Part shown: piece by piece, positions 33,253 through 42,585 of the stretch
How the letters are laid out: every line of letters begins with the position of its first letter
Numbering within the stretch: position 1 is the first letter of the stretch
NCBI RefSeq assembly: GCF_900103665.1
Contig: NZ_FNGY01000003.1
Span: 434,001-498,000, forward strand
Direction of reading: 5' to 3'
Origin: Pedobacter steynii
GTDB taxonomy: Bacteria; Bacteroidota; Bacteroidia; Sphingobacteriales; Sphingobacteriaceae
DNA length: 64,000 nucleotides
Made by a program: the position numbers and the translations under genes
Notes under the pieces: model-generated
Databases searched by the model: none
What the model was told of the DNA's origin: nothing
Seen by the model: only the letters and a program-made list of their open reading frames with translations

Positions 33253-33885
33253 TTATTGAGGAATATAAACCACAAATTTGGTTTCAAAAAAATCTTCTTT
33301 AAAGTAGTCTGCTAAAGGATATAACTCTGCTTTCAACCTTGATTCCTCGATTTCTTCAGCAAGATCACCGCCTTTCAGGTAAAGGATACCATTGGCAATT
33401 GCATTTTTAGAATCTTTATTAAACTTTCCTCTTACCCATGGATAAAAGTCTATAAGTCTTGTAACCGCTCTGGACACCACGAAATCATACTTATCTGTTA
33501 CCTGCTCAGCCCTTAAATGACTGGCCTTCACATTTTTCAATCCCAGGCCAGCTGCAACTTCCGTAACCACTTTAATTTTCTTTCCGATAGAATCAACCAG
33601 ATGAAACTGGGTTTCAGGAAACAGGATCGCCAAAGGGATTCCGGGAAAACCTCCTCCTGTCCCCACGTCCAGCACTTTTTCTCCCGGTTTGAAAGTGCAA
33701 AACTTTGCAATACCAAGAGAGTGAAGGATATGACGAACATAGAGTTCATCAATATCTTTTCTGGAGATTACATTGATCTGGGCATTCCAGAAACTATATA
33801 AATCGTACAACTGATCAAACTGAGCAATTTGTTCATCAGTCAGATCCTTAAAATATTCTTGTATTAGCGTTGATCTTATTTCCAC
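33253..33885 (-). CDS. rsmG: 16S rRNA (guanine527-N7)-methyltransferase
   Basis: 210 aa, normal size for RsmG/GidB. Seen: NVISRKDIDELYVRHILHSL at the N-terminal substrate region, the SAM-binding loop VLDVGTGGGFPGIPLA, and VVSRAVTRL. It methylates N7 of G527 in 16S rRNA using S-adenosylmethionine; loss gives low-level streptomycin resistance in other bacteria. The start overlaps the upstream GT2 gene by 10 bases, so it is translated from the same message. Confidence 0.95.
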   Translation of the reverse strand: MEIRSTLIQEYFKDLTDEQIAQFDQLYDLYSFWNAQINVISRKDIDELYVRHILHSLGIAKFCTFKPGEKVLDVGTGGGFPGIPLAILFPETQFHLVDSIGKKIKVVTEVAAGLGLKNVKASHLRAEQVTDKYDFVVSRAVTRLIDFYPWVRGKFNKDSKNAIANGILYLKGGDLAEEIEESRLKAELYPLADYFKEDFFETKFVVYIPQ

Positions 33886-34997
33886 TTTACTTTTTTAACA
33901 AATATAGACAGAATGCCGTTAAACACGAGAAAAATGAACAAGAGAATGTCCAGGATGGGAAAACACCATCGTAAATCACTATAATTTAACCGCTTTAAAA
34001 TTCGGGGATAGATGAAACACCTGATGGCGATACTGACAAATAAAATACCTAAAGCAGGGTATAACGTCGCTTTGAAGAACAACAATGCAGTAAAGAAAGC
34101 ATAAAACAGGAACTGAAAAATGATCTGGCAGGAAAGGATAAACTTATGCTTGCCTTTATACAACTTACCCGCACCGAAATGTCTTTTCTTTTGTCTCAGA
34201 TAGGTGCCAAAGCTGGTATTTGGTTCAGACCATACCTGACTTTCTTTATTGATCCGGATTTCTGTATTGCGGGAATGTGCATTCGCATTTACAAACAGAT
34301 CGTCATCACCGGAAGGAATATGCATGTGCGCTGCAAAACCTTTATTCTTGAAGAAAAGCGTCTTTTTATAAGCCATATTTCTTCCTACGCCCATATATGG
34401 CATACCTTTAACCGCATAAGAAAGATAGTTTACAGCAGTAAAAAACGTTTCAAAACGAATTAAAGCATTTAGAATGCCCCGCCTTTTCAGGTATGGGGAA
34501 TAGCCCAAAACAATCTCAACCTTTGGATCTTCAGACTGCTGCATCCCCAACAACCAGTTTGCTGAAGCGGGAACACAGTCGGCATCGGTAAATACCAGCC
34601 AGTCGTTGGACGCGGCTTTAATTCCCATAGTAACTGCAAATTTCTTACCCGCAATAAACTTCTCCCCTTCTGAGATCGTGACGATCTTCAACCGTTTATA
34701 TTGTTTGGCAAACTCTTCTAAAAGTTGTCTGGTTCCATCCCATGACCTGTCATTTACGACAATCACCTCAAAATCAGGGTGATTTTGTTCCAGAACTGAA
34801 GGAAGGTAATTTCTTAAATTGTCCACTTCATTGCGTGCACAAATGACAACGCTTAAGGGTTTTGCAGCAGTTTCCGATATGGGTTCTACCGGAAAAAAAG
34901 CCAGTTTCAGGTGAACAAATAAACTAAAGTATAATTGTATTAAGAAACAGAAGATCAATGAGCCGAGCAGACAACTCTCTAGTAAGGTTAATTCCAC
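33876..34997 (-). CDS. Membrane GT2 glycosyltransferase
   Basis: 373 aa starting at a GTG codon (34997); no in-frame ATG lies close upstream. A membrane helix (about 8-30) precedes a GT-A domain: VVICARNE, VVNDRSWDGT, and FTDADC as the DxD metal site, then DDDLF and the acceptor-side QKKRHFGAG segment. Two to three helices follow at 290-365. The layout matches inner-membrane glycosyltransferases that act on lipid-linked acceptors in envelope glycan synthesis. The donor sugar is unknown. It overlaps rsmG by 10 bases. Confidence 0.85.
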   Translation of the reverse strand: MELTLLESCLLGSLIFCFLIQLYFSLFVHLKLAFFPVEPISETAAKPLSVVICARNEVDNLRNYLPSVLEQNHPDFEVIVVNDRSWDGTRQLLEEFAKQYKRLKIVTISEGEKFIAGKKFAVTMGIKAASNDWLVFTDADCVPASANWLLGMQQSEDPKVEIVLGYSPYLKRRGILNALIRFETFFTAVNYLSYAVKGMPYMGVGRNMAYKKTLFFKNKGFAAHMHIPSGDDDLFVNANAHSRNTEIRINKESQVWSEPNTSFGTYLRQKKRHFGAGKLYKGKHKFILSCQIIFQFLFYAFFTALLFFKATLYPALGILFVSIAIRCFIYPRILKRLNYSDLRWCFPILDILLFIFLVFNGILSIFVKKVKWK

Positions 34998-35092
34998 GAT
35001 GTATTTTTGTAGCTGCCAAATTTCTGCTTTTTAATCTGTAATGTTCCTTTTTGTTGATAAAAAATTTAACCCATTTATAGCGCTATTTTTGC

Positions 35093-35100
35093 TACTTTTG
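35093..35100 (+). promoter_or_regulatory. -7 promoter element (TACTTTTG) for tgt
   Basis: An exact TAnnTTTG match, predicting a start site near 35107 and a leader of about 20 bases before the ATG at 35128. Because the box lies inside the longer possible reading frame that begins at 35041, it decides in favour of the internal start. Confidence 0.6.
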
Positions 35101-35127
35101 GCAGATTTTAGTGGAGCATACAGATTT

Positions 35128-36258
35128 ATGAAATTTACCTTACAGGCAAACGATACACATTCAAAGGCAAGAGCAGGAACAGTAACAACAGATCACGGAG
35201 ACATACAAACTCCTATTTTCATGCCCGTAGGCACTGCAGGGACTGTAAAAGCAGTTCATCAACGGGAACTTAAAAATGATATTGACGCCAAGATCATCTT
35301 GGGCAATACCTATCATTTATACCTCAGACCAGGCTTAGACATTATAGAAGGCGCCGGTGGATTGCATAAATTCATTGGCTGGGACCGTCCTATTTTAACA
35401 GATAGCGGAGGTTATCAGGTTTATTCCCTGAGTAAAGTAAGGAAGATTAAGGAAGAAGGGGTTACTTTCCGTTCACATATCGATGGATCAAAACACCTGT
35501 TTACACCGGAATATGCGATGGATATTCAACGGACCATCGGTGCGGATATCATCATGGCTTTTGACGAATGTACGCCTTATCCTTGTGATTATAAATACGC
35601 AGCGAATTCTATCAATATGACCCATCGCTGGTTGAAACGTTGCTGCAACAGGTTTGACACAACAGAACCAAAATACGGGTTCAATCAAACCTTATTCCCT
35701 ATTGTACAGGGATCAGTATACAAAGACCTGAGGAAAAAATCTGCTGAATTTATTGCAGGAATGAACCGTGAGGGAAATGCAATCGGTGGATTATCCGTAG
35801 GAGAACCTGCAGAGGAGATGTACGGAATGACAGAAGTAGTATGTGACATTCTTCCGTACGACAAACCAAGATACCTTATGGGTGTAGGAACACCAATTAA
35901 CATACTGGAAAACATCGCCTTAGGTGTAGATATGTTCGACTGTGTAATGCCTACCAGAAATGCAAGAAACGGAATGTTGTTTACCAGAAATGGCATCATC
36001 AACATTGGAAATAAGAAATGGGCAGATGACTTCTCTCCGATTGATGCGGAAAGCGACCTTCATGCAGACCAGGTTTATTCTAAAGCCTATTTAAGACACT
36101 TGATGCATTCCAAAGAAATGCTTGGCGCGCAAATTGCAACCTTGCACAACCTGCATTTTTACCTGTGGCTCGTTAAAACGGCCAGGGAAAAAATTATCAG
36201 TGGCGAGTTTTACGCCTGGAAGAACAAAATGGTGACTATATTAGGTAATAAATTGTAA
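35128..36258 (+). CDS. tgt: Queuine/preQ1 tRNA-ribosyltransferase lacking the zinc cysteines
   Basis: 376 aa from ATG 35128; the upstream extension to 35041 is rejected because the promoter lies within it and family members begin MKFTLQAND. Seen: ARAGTVTTDHG, GNTYHLYLRPG, the nucleophile region LTDSGGYQVYSL, GGLSVGEP and the second catalytic motif FDCVMPTRNAR. The enzyme swaps guanine-34 for preQ1 in GUN-anticodon tRNAs. The zinc site CxCx2C of Zymomonas or E. coli Tgt is replaced by Ser, Leu and Asp (codons at 36052, 36058 and 36067), while the His of HNLHFY is kept. The lptF/G-like gene starts directly after its stop codon. Confidence 0.95.
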   Translation: MKFTLQANDTHSKARAGTVTTDHGDIQTPIFMPVGTAGTVKAVHQRELKNDIDAKIILGNTYHLYLRPGLDIIEGAGGLHKFIGWDRPILTDSGGYQVYSLSKVRKIKEEGVTFRSHIDGSKHLFTPEYAMDIQRTIGADIIMAFDECTPYPCDYKYAANSINMTHRWLKRCCNRFDTTEPKYGFNQTLFPIVQGSVYKDLRKKSAEFIAGMNREGNAIGGLSVGEPAEEMYGMTEVVCDILPYDKPRYLMGVGTPINILENIALGVDMFDCVMPTRNARNGMLFTRNGIINIGNKKWADDFSPIDAESDLHADQVYSKAYLRHLMHSKEMLGAQIATLHNLHFYLWLVKTAREKIISGEFYAWKNKMVTILGNKL

Positions 36259-37362
36259 ATGAACTTCATCAAAGGCAGGATTAAGATTATCGACTGGTAT
36301 ATTATCAGTAAGTATCTGGGTACATTTATATATACCCTGACGCTATTTGTAGTCATCATTGTGATCTTTGACCTTTCAGAGAAACTAGACGATTTTCTCG
36401 GCAACAACCTGACCTTCTGGCAAGTGGTTTCCTTATATTATGCGGGCTCTATTCCCTTTTATGTGAATATGCTCTCCCCGCTAATCAATTTTATTGCGGT
36501 GATCTTTTTCACCGCAAAAATGGCCGATCAGACGGAAATTGTACCCATATTAAGCGGTGGCGTTAGCTTTAACCGCTTTTTATTGCCTTATTTTATATCT
36601 GCATTTATTATTTTTTCCGTTAACCTCGCTTCCAATCTATATATCCTTCCATATACCAATCAGATCAAGAATAACTTCGAAAATACCTTTATAAAGAAGA
36701 ATGATCCGACCAGTAAGACGGATATCCACATGAAACTGGATGATCATACTTATATCTATATGAGGAGCTTCGACAACAGGAGTAAAGTAGGAAGCCAGTT
36801 CTCATTAGATAACTTTAAAGGCGATATTCTGACTAAAAAGATTGTGGCTGATGAGATCAAATGGGACTCACTAAAGCGGTCCTGGAAGCTAACCAACTAT
36901 TCGGTCAGGAACATAGATAACCTGAAAGAAAGCATGGTCAATGGCGCTACAAAAACAAAAGACACCATTCTGGATATGCGTCCGGACGATTTCTCCGCTT
37001 ACGATAACGTCTTTGAAAACCTATCCAACAAAGACCTTTCCGATAAGATAAAAAAGGAAAGGATCAGAGGATCTGGGATCATGAACGACCTGCTTTTTGA
37101 ACGTTACAAACGCTATTTACAACCCTTATCTGCCTTCGTACTCACCCTGATCGGAGTTGCTTTATCCTCCAGAAAGGTCCGCGGAGGGGTTGGACTTCCA
37201 CTTGGAATAGGTATTATTTTAAGCTTCTGCTATATTGTATTGAATCAATTCGCCAAGATGTTCTCTCTTAAAGGAGGTATTTCACCATTATTAGCTGTTC
37301 TCGTACCTACCATATTTTTCGGGTTACTGGGATACTATTTACTCCGAAAAGCACCAAAATAA
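36259..37362 (+). CDS. LptF/LptG-family LPS export permease
   Basis: 367 aa with the YjgP/YjgQ layout: three N-terminal membrane helices (about 18-40, 55-80, 100-122), a periplasmic beta-jellyroll region (about 130-275), and three C-terminal helices (about 290-365). The start KIIDWYIISKYLGTFIYTL and the PLSAFVLTLIGVALSSRKVRGG segment are typical. LptF/G with LptB pulls LPS from the inner membrane toward LptA. It starts immediately after the tgt stop and its stop abuts the EamA gene, so all three probably share one transcript. Confidence 0.92.
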   Translation: MNFIKGRIKIIDWYIISKYLGTFIYTLTLFVVIIVIFDLSEKLDDFLGNNLTFWQVVSLYYAGSIPFYVNMLSPLINFIAVIFFTAKMADQTEIVPILSGGVSFNRFLLPYFISAFIIFSVNLASNLYILPYTNQIKNNFENTFIKKNDPTSKTDIHMKLDDHTYIYMRSFDNRSKVGSQFSLDNFKGDILTKKIVADEIKWDSLKRSWKLTNYSVRNIDNLKESMVNGATKTKDTILDMRPDDFSAYDNVFENLSNKDLSDKIKKERIRGSGIMNDLLFERYKRYLQPLSAFVLTLIGVALSSRKVRGGVGLPLGIGIILSFCYIVLNQFAKMFSLKGGISPLLAVLVPTIFFGLLGYYLLRKAPK

Positions 37363-38256
37363 ATGGGCAATCCAGTCGATATTCATTCAAATAGAAACCT
37401 GTTAATCTTACACTTTACAGTTTTTATCTGGGGATTTACCGGCATTCTTGGCGCAGTTATTTCTATCAATGCGGTACAATTAGTATGGTACAGGGTACTC
37501 ATTGCAAGCCTTAGTTTACTGGCTTATTTCTTAATTAGTAAGACAAGTTTAAAAATTTCAAGGAAGCAATTTTTACAGTTTTTCTTTACAGGAAGTATTG
37601 TCGCCGCTCACTGGATTCTATTCTTTCATGCCATTAAGGTCTCCACAGTATCCGTTACACTCGTCGCCCTATCTTCTTATACCCTATTTACCGCGATATT
37701 AGAGCCCCTGATCAAGAAAAAATCTATTTTAATACCAGATGTGGTCATCGGGTTAATTATGATCCTGGGTATCTATATGGTCTTTAAATTTGAATCAGGC
37801 TATACATTGGGTATCATCTTAGGCCTTTTATCTGCGCTGGCCTCTAGTTTATTCGGTACAATCAATTCAACCTTAGTACAAAAAAGCGACCCGAAAATCA
37901 TCGGTTTTTACGAAATAACCGGTGCTTTTTTCTGGATCACCCTCTACCGTTTGTTCGATAAATCCCTACTTACAGAGTCTTTTAATTTAAGCGTCAGGGA
38001 CTGGTCTTACCTGCTTTTATTAGGCACCATCTGCACCGCTTTAGCTTATGTTGCAGGGGTATCCGTCATGCGTACGCTATCCGCTTTTCGGGTAGCATTA
38101 ATCACCAATCTTGAACCTGTTTACGGGATCATCTTAGCCTTCTTATTTTTCGGCACAAAAGAGACCATGTCGGTCGGATTTTATCTCGGTGCAACGTTAA
38201 TTATTGGAGCTGTATTTCTATACCCAATCTATAAAAAGCGCAGAAATTTAAGCTAG
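37363..38256 (+). CDS. EamA/DMT-family transporter
   Basis: 297 aa with ten hydrophobic helices arranged as two EamA repeats (about 12-140 and 150-290). Typical parts are FVIWGFTGILGAVI at the first helix (here FTVFIWGFTGILG) and TNLEPVYGIILAFLFFGTKETMS near the end. DMT proteins carry metabolites or drugs across the inner membrane; the substrate cannot be predicted. It begins directly after the LptF/G stop. Confidence 0.9.
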   Translation: MGNPVDIHSNRNLLILHFTVFIWGFTGILGAVISINAVQLVWYRVLIASLSLLAYFLISKTSLKISRKQFLQFFFTGSIVAAHWILFFHAIKVSTVSVTLVALSSYTLFTAILEPLIKKKSILIPDVVIGLIMILGIYMVFKFESGYTLGIILGLLSALASSLFGTINSTLVQKSDPKIIGFYEITGAFFWITLYRLFDKSLLTESFNLSVRDWSYLLLLGTICTALAYVAGVSVMRTLSAFRVALITNLEPVYGIILAFLFFGTKETMSVGFYLGATLIIGAVFLYPIYKKRRNLS

Positions 38257-38383
38257 ATATTTGTCTACCGGATCTACTACCGGAACTCCAGCTATCTTCC
38301 AAAAAACAAGACTAAAAGCAGCTCAAATCCCTCAGAGAAAAGCTGAAATCCAAACCTGTTTCCCTGAATAAACTAAAGACACC

Positions 38384-38442
38384 AACTCCAACATCAGCAT
38401 AAGTCAGCTTCAATACCAGCATAAGTCGGGTCCAATATCAGG
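38384..38442. repeat. 22-base tandem repeat, about 2.6 copies
   Basis: Copy 1 (38384-38405) and copy 2 (38406-38427) both end CAGCATAAGTC, with first halves AACTCCAACAT and AGCTTCAATAC. A partial third copy (38428-38442) begins GGGTCCAATATCAG. Differences are mostly transitions, so it is an ageing repeat. Role unknown. Confidence 0.55.
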
Positions 38443-38700
38443 AAAGAAAACAGGTTAAAATAAAGCCTTAAAATTGCAGTAACAAAATAATAAACAGCCA
38501 CCAACTCCCCCCTTCAATCCATTAGACAAATCTCGGTAGAAACCCATTAAATTTTCTCCGGAAAGCCTCAGATTCTTCTAGAAATAAGTCAGCAAGAAAC
38601 CCAAACCCGCGACAAAAAAAACGAGAACACAACGTATAAACCCATCGCAAAATGATGCAGATTGATCGGAATAATGGATGTTATTTTTTTATAAAGCGCT

Positions 38701-38718
38701 CCCTACCCCGGGGTAGGG
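38701..38718. promoter_or_regulatory. GC-rich 18-bp perfect palindrome
   Basis: CCCTACCCCGGGGTAGGG is self-complementary and stands out in strongly AT-rich surroundings. It could be a protein-binding site or a remnant of a larger element. It has no T run, so it is not a standard terminator. Confidence 0.4.
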
Positions 38719-39060
38719 GAGAGAAAACCTACCTCAAAATCCAGCAAAATCACCAGGATATTTAAAGACAGAAATCGCAGATTAGCACTCTAAAAACCAA
38801 ATATAGAAGCCAATATTTATATTGTAACTAATGGTCAAATAGTGTACCTTATGCCCTGATTCTTACCCACCATAATTCAAGGTGAAAATCAACCAACAAA
38901 CGCTGATTATTCCCTAAAAAAGACGCTAAATCCGAATGTAAATTACCATCAAAAAAGAAACATAAATAAATCAATATCAGTAAAATAACAACTACCAACT
39001 AAAATTAAAGATCAGACAACAAAAACCTAATAAAACTAATTATTTTAGCATCTCAAAATA

Positions 39061-41871
39061 ATGACGACAATAGAAAGAAATAAAAAACTAATAATCAGCA
39101 TAATAACATTATCAGCTTTAAGTTTAATATCACATACAGGCTTTTCTCAGATTTTCAACTCAGAACAAAATCCACCAAGCGTAAAATGGAGACAAATTAA
39201 CGCTTCAGGATTTAGGATCATCTACCCGGACGAACTGGAGAAGGAAGCCCAAAGAATGACCAACACCTTAAGACACATCTACCCATATGTCGGCGCCAGC
39301 ATCGGACGAAGGAATACCAGCATTCCGATCCTCTTGCAAAACCAAGGCGTCATTGCCAATGGTTTTGTTCAGTTAGGTCCAAAGAAATCGGAATTCTACA
39401 CCACCCCTCCTCAGCAATTCGACAGTCAGGATTGGCTGAACAATCTTGCCGTTCATGAACTTCGCCATGTTGCACAATTCGACAAACTGACCGGTGGACA
39501 GGCGCATCCTTTTCCTGAAGATGTTTACCTCGCCTGGTTTGGGGTAAGCATTCCACTCTGGTTTTTTGAGGGCGATGCCGTCAGCACAGAAACATCTTTA
39601 ACCAATGCCGGACGCGGAAGAATACCTTCCTGGATTATGCCCTACCGGACTCAGCTCCTGGAGGGGAAAAAATTCTCCTACAGCAAGGTGAATTTCGACT
39701 CGGAGAAAGACCTCACTCCCGGGTATTATCAGCTTGGATATGTCATGGCTTCCAACCTCCGGAAACAGTCGGGAAGAAACATTTTTGACAGCGTCCTGAC
39801 CGACATCAAACGACGGCCGCTTCGCCCTTACCCTTTCTCCGGAAGCCTAAAAAAATTCAGCGGAAAAGGCAGCAAAGAATGGTTTGACAATACCAGCGAA
39901 AACCTCCGGAAAGAATGGGAACTTCAGGCGCAAAAGACACCTTCAAAAAACTACCCTTCCCTCAATAAAAAAGCAAGCTATGCAACCAGCTGGTTCCTCC
40001 CTGTAAAAATCAACGACCATCAGCTGCTCACCTTGAAACAAAGCAAATCTGAACCTGCACATTTCGCACTGATCAGTCCGGACAAAAAAGAAAAGAAATT
40101 ACTTTCCATCGGATACCAGGAACAACCCTGGTTCAGCTATGCCAATGGAGTTGTCGTTTGGGACGAGGTAAGGTACGACCCGAGGTACAGACAGCGGAGT
40201 TACAGTGTCATCAGCAGTTATGACCTCCAAAGCGGGCGGACAAAAAAACTCAGCTCGCGCAGCAGACTCTTCTCCCCTGCGTTGTCCGCTGATGCCAAAA
40301 AAATTGTCGCGGTACGGTTTGACCTGAGCAATCAGTGTAACCTGGTAGAGATCGACGCCAGCAATGGAAAATTGCTGCACACCTATCCGAATCCGGACAA
40401 CCTGATTCTTCAAACCCCGGCATACCGGCCGGATGGAGAAGAGGTTGCCTTCGTCTCTGTCAGCGAAAAAGGAAAAGCCTTACGTACCATCGATCGTTCC
40501 GGAAAAATCAGCACGCTGATTGCAGAATCTCAACAACAACTGAGCAGGCCGGTTTACTTTCCTCAGGGAATCGCTTTTAACGCGCACTATAACGGGATCG
40601 ACAACATTTACTGCATAGAGCCCGGCACCAAAAAGATAAGCGCTCTGAGCGCAGCAAAATACGGCGCCTTCAATCCAAGCCTTTCACCAGACGGACAAGC
40701 TATCGTTTTCAATAATTATGGCGTTCAGGGTTATGAGATTTCCGAAAGTCCGCTGAAGGCGGAAACGCCAGGAGAAAACAATTTTGTCTTCCTCGGCGCA
40801 GCTGCCGCAGCTCAGGAGAACTCAGGCAATGTGTTTTCCGCAATCCCGGACAGCACTTTTGCTTCCAGGCCTTACCATACCCTGGGAAACCTGTTTAAGG
40901 TACACAGCATCATTCCGGTAATTGAAGATGAATATCGTGGCGGCCTGCAGATCAACTCAGACAACCTGCTCAGTACCATGAACGCTTTCGCCGGCGTAAA
41001 TTATTTCCGTGACCTCAACCGTTTCGAATATAACGCAGGGCTAACCTACAAAGGCTTCTATCCCGTACTGAGCGCGGTCTATCGCAACCGGCCAAGAAGG
41101 ACATTCTACAGCAGTAAATCAGGTGTACAACAGGGCGACTGGCGGGAAAACTATGTCAAGGTTCAGGCTTCCCTTCCCATTAGCCTGAATGCGCTGAACG
41201 ACAGTTACAATTTCTCGCTGAATACGGCAACCAGCTATACCCAAAGGTACCTCCCTGAAAATATGCCGCAGAACTACATCACGACATTGAAGTTTCCAAT
41301 GGAGTACAATTTTACTTTTACCCATACCACCCGTCAGTCGGAAAGAGACATTGCACCACAATGGGCACAGATCCTTAGGTTAACTTACCTTCATCAGCCA
41401 TTTGACAAACAGCTGGGAGGTGATCTTTTTGCCGCAGAAAGTTTTCTTTATTTTCCAGGTATCGCCAGGAATCACTCCTTTCTTGCCAATTTTAGTTTCC
41501 AGAGAACCTCAGGAATCAGAAGGTACGACCGGGAGATCAATACCGTCTACGGATACAGCAATATCCTTGCAAGAAACAAACTGAGCAATACTTTACTCCT
41601 CAATTACCGTTTTCCAATTGTCTTTCCCGATGCAGAGATCGGCCCCCTCGCTTATATAAGAAATCTTCGCGGAGGTTTATTCTGTCATTATGAAAACCTT
41701 GGAGAGGAAACAAATCTGGCGGAACCTAAAACTTTTGGCTTCGAATTGCGTAGTAGTATGAACCTGCTTCGTTACAAACCACTGGTGGATGTTGGGGGAA
41801 GGGTCGTTTTTGTCAACAAATTATACAACCAAAACCCTATATTAGAATTAATTTTAAATTATAGCTTTTAA
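39061..41871 (+). CDS. Secreted HExxH-motif protein with beta-propeller and outer-membrane barrel
   Basis: 936 aa. Signal peptide (1-30, ending ...SHTGFSQ). The N-terminal domain (about 40-280) has H132-E-L-R-H136 and, 34 residues on, E170 in FEGDAVSTET, the layout of a gluzincin (peptidase MA-like) zinc site. Residues about 295-560 contain TolB/WD40-like repeats (LSADAKKIVAVRFD, YRPDGEEVAFVSV, LSPDGQAIVFNN). The C-terminal ~330 residues are beta-barrel-like and end with an aromatic residue (ELILNYSF), as outer-membrane proteins do. This suggests a surface- or periplasm-facing protease anchored by its own barrel. The substrate is unknown. Similar architectures occur in Bacteroidota under vague names. 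Confidence 0.75.
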   Translation: MTTIERNKKLIISIITLSALSLISHTGFSQIFNSEQNPPSVKWRQINASGFRIIYPDELEKEAQRMTNTLRHIYPYVGASIGRRNTSIPILLQNQGVIANGFVQLGPKKSEFYTTPPQQFDSQDWLNNLAVHELRHVAQFDKLTGGQAHPFPEDVYLAWFGVSIPLWFFEGDAVSTETSLTNAGRGRIPSWIMPYRTQLLEGKKFSYSKVNFDSEKDLTPGYYQLGYVMASNLRKQSGRNIFDSVLTDIKRRPLRPYPFSGSLKKFSGKGSKEWFDNTSENLRKEWELQAQKTPSKNYPSLNKKASYATSWFLPVKINDHQLLTLKQSKSEPAHFALISPDKKEKKLLSIGYQEQPWFSYANGVVVWDEVRYDPRYRQRSYSVISSYDLQSGRTKKLSSRSRLFSPALSADAKKIVAVRFDLSNQCNLVEIDASNGKLLHTYPNPDNLILQTPAYRPDGEEVAFVSVSEKGKALRTIDRSGKISTLIAESQQQLSRPVYFPQGIAFNAHYNGIDNIYCIEPGTKKISALSAAKYGAFNPSLSPDGQAIVFNNYGVQGYEISESPLKAETPGENNFVFLGAAAAAQENSGNVFSAIPDSTFASRPYHTLGNLFKVHSIIPVIEDEYRGGLQINSDNLLSTMNAFAGVNYFRDLNRFEYNAGLTYKGFYPVLSAVYRNRPRRTFYSSKSGVQQGDWRENYVKVQASLPISLNALNDSYNFSLNTATSYTQRYLPENMPQNYITTLKFPMEYNFTFTHTTRQSERDIAPQWAQILRLTYLHQPFDKQLGGDLFAAESFLYFPGIARNHSFLANFSFQRTSGIRRYDREINTVYGYSNILARNKLSNTLLLNYRFPIVFPDAEIGPLAYIRNLRGGLFCHYENLGEETNLAEPKTFGFELRSSMNLLRYKPLVDVGGRVVFVNKLYNQNPILELILNYSF

Positions 41872-41874
41872 GTC

Positions 41875-42156
41875 ATGCGTACTAAAACAATTTTCATTAT
41901 CATCTTTACCGTTCTCATTACCATCTTTTTAATGATCAATACAGACGTTGTAGAGTTCAACTTCATATTCGTTAAGAAAGAGATCTCTAAGCTGCTGGTG
42001 GTTGGGATATGTACTTTTATTGGCTTTATTCTTGGTTATTGGGCTGGAAGGCCAAAAGTGACGGTAAGCAGCTACGATCAAAAAGAAAATCCCCAGGCAA
42101 AACCTGAGGATCATAAAAAATCAATCAGCGATGAAGATCGCGATTATATCAGCTAA
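41875..42156 (+). CDS. LapA-domain (DUF1049) membrane protein
   Basis: 93 aa with two membrane helices (about 5-22 and 38-60), the NTDVVEFNF segment between them, and a charged cytoplasmic tail. The pattern matches the LapA domain of lipopolysaccharide assembly proteins. It starts 3 bases after the stop of the outer-membrane protease-like gene, so the two are likely co-expressed. Confidence 0.72.
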   Translation: MRTKTIFIIIFTVLITIFLMINTDVVEFNFIFVKKEISKLLVVGICTFIGFILGYWAGRPKVTVSSYDQKENPQAKPEDHKKSISDEDRDYIS

Positions 42157-42162
42157 AATGTC

Positions 42163-42579
42163 TTACTGATGAATGGTGTAGCTGAAGTTTATCGTAGCCG
42201 AGCGTCCAAGGATATTGGATACCGAGCAATATTTATCAAAGGTAAGTGCCAGAGCACGCTCTACTTTTTGAACATTTAACGCACCATACAATTCAAAATG
42301 AATGTCAATGACATCGAAAATCGGAGGCATTTCCTCCGTTTTTCTGCTGGCCTTGATCTTGATTTTCACATCATCCAAAGGCTCCTTTTGCTTGTTTAAT
42401 ACATTGACCATGTCAATCCCACTGCAACCTCCAAGGCCAATCAGCAGCATTTCCATTGGCCTGAAGCCTTTTCCTTCACCACCTATTTCAGGTTTAGCAT
42501 CCAGTTCCACGGTATGTCCGCCGGAGTTTTCTGCTTCAAAATTAAATTTACCGCTTTTTCTTATCAGGTTGATTTCCAT
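42163..42579 (-). CDS. OsmC-family peroxiredoxin-like protein
   Basis: 138 aa, typical OsmC/Ohr fold. The conserved region MEMLLIGLGGCSGIDMVNVL carries one of the usual cysteines. The second conserved Cys of the family is seen in DKYCSVSNIL. Such proteins reduce organic or fatty-acid hydroperoxides. It is encoded 6 bases after ispE on the same strand. Confidence 0.87.
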   Translation of the reverse strand: MEINLIRKSGKFNFEAENSGGHTVELDAKPEIGGEGKGFRPMEMLLIGLGGCSGIDMVNVLNKQKEPLDDVKIKIKASRKTEEMPPIFDVIDIHFELYGALNVQKVERALALTFDKYCSVSNILGRSATINFSYTIHQ

Positions 42580-42585
42580 AATTCA

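Larger units (their letters stand above)
38257..39060. other. 804-base intergenic region before the HExxH outer-membrane protein gene
   Basis: No credible gene is seen on either strand; all frames are broken. The region is AT-rich and A-heavy on the plus strand. It holds a 22-base tandem repeat (38384-38442) and a GC-rich 18-bp palindrome (38701-38718), listed separately. No clear TAnnTTTG box; a near match TATTTTAG precedes the next gene at about 39040. Confidence 0.5.

Noticed and set aside
35041..35127. 29-residue hydrophobic N-terminal extension of Tgt, resembling a signal peptide
   Set aside because: Tgt is cytoplasmic and the TACTTTTG promoter box lies inside this stretch, so it is untranslated.
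38384..38442. Tandem repeat considered as the edge of a CRISPR array
   Set aside because: Copies are adjacent without unique spacers and there are no cas genes.
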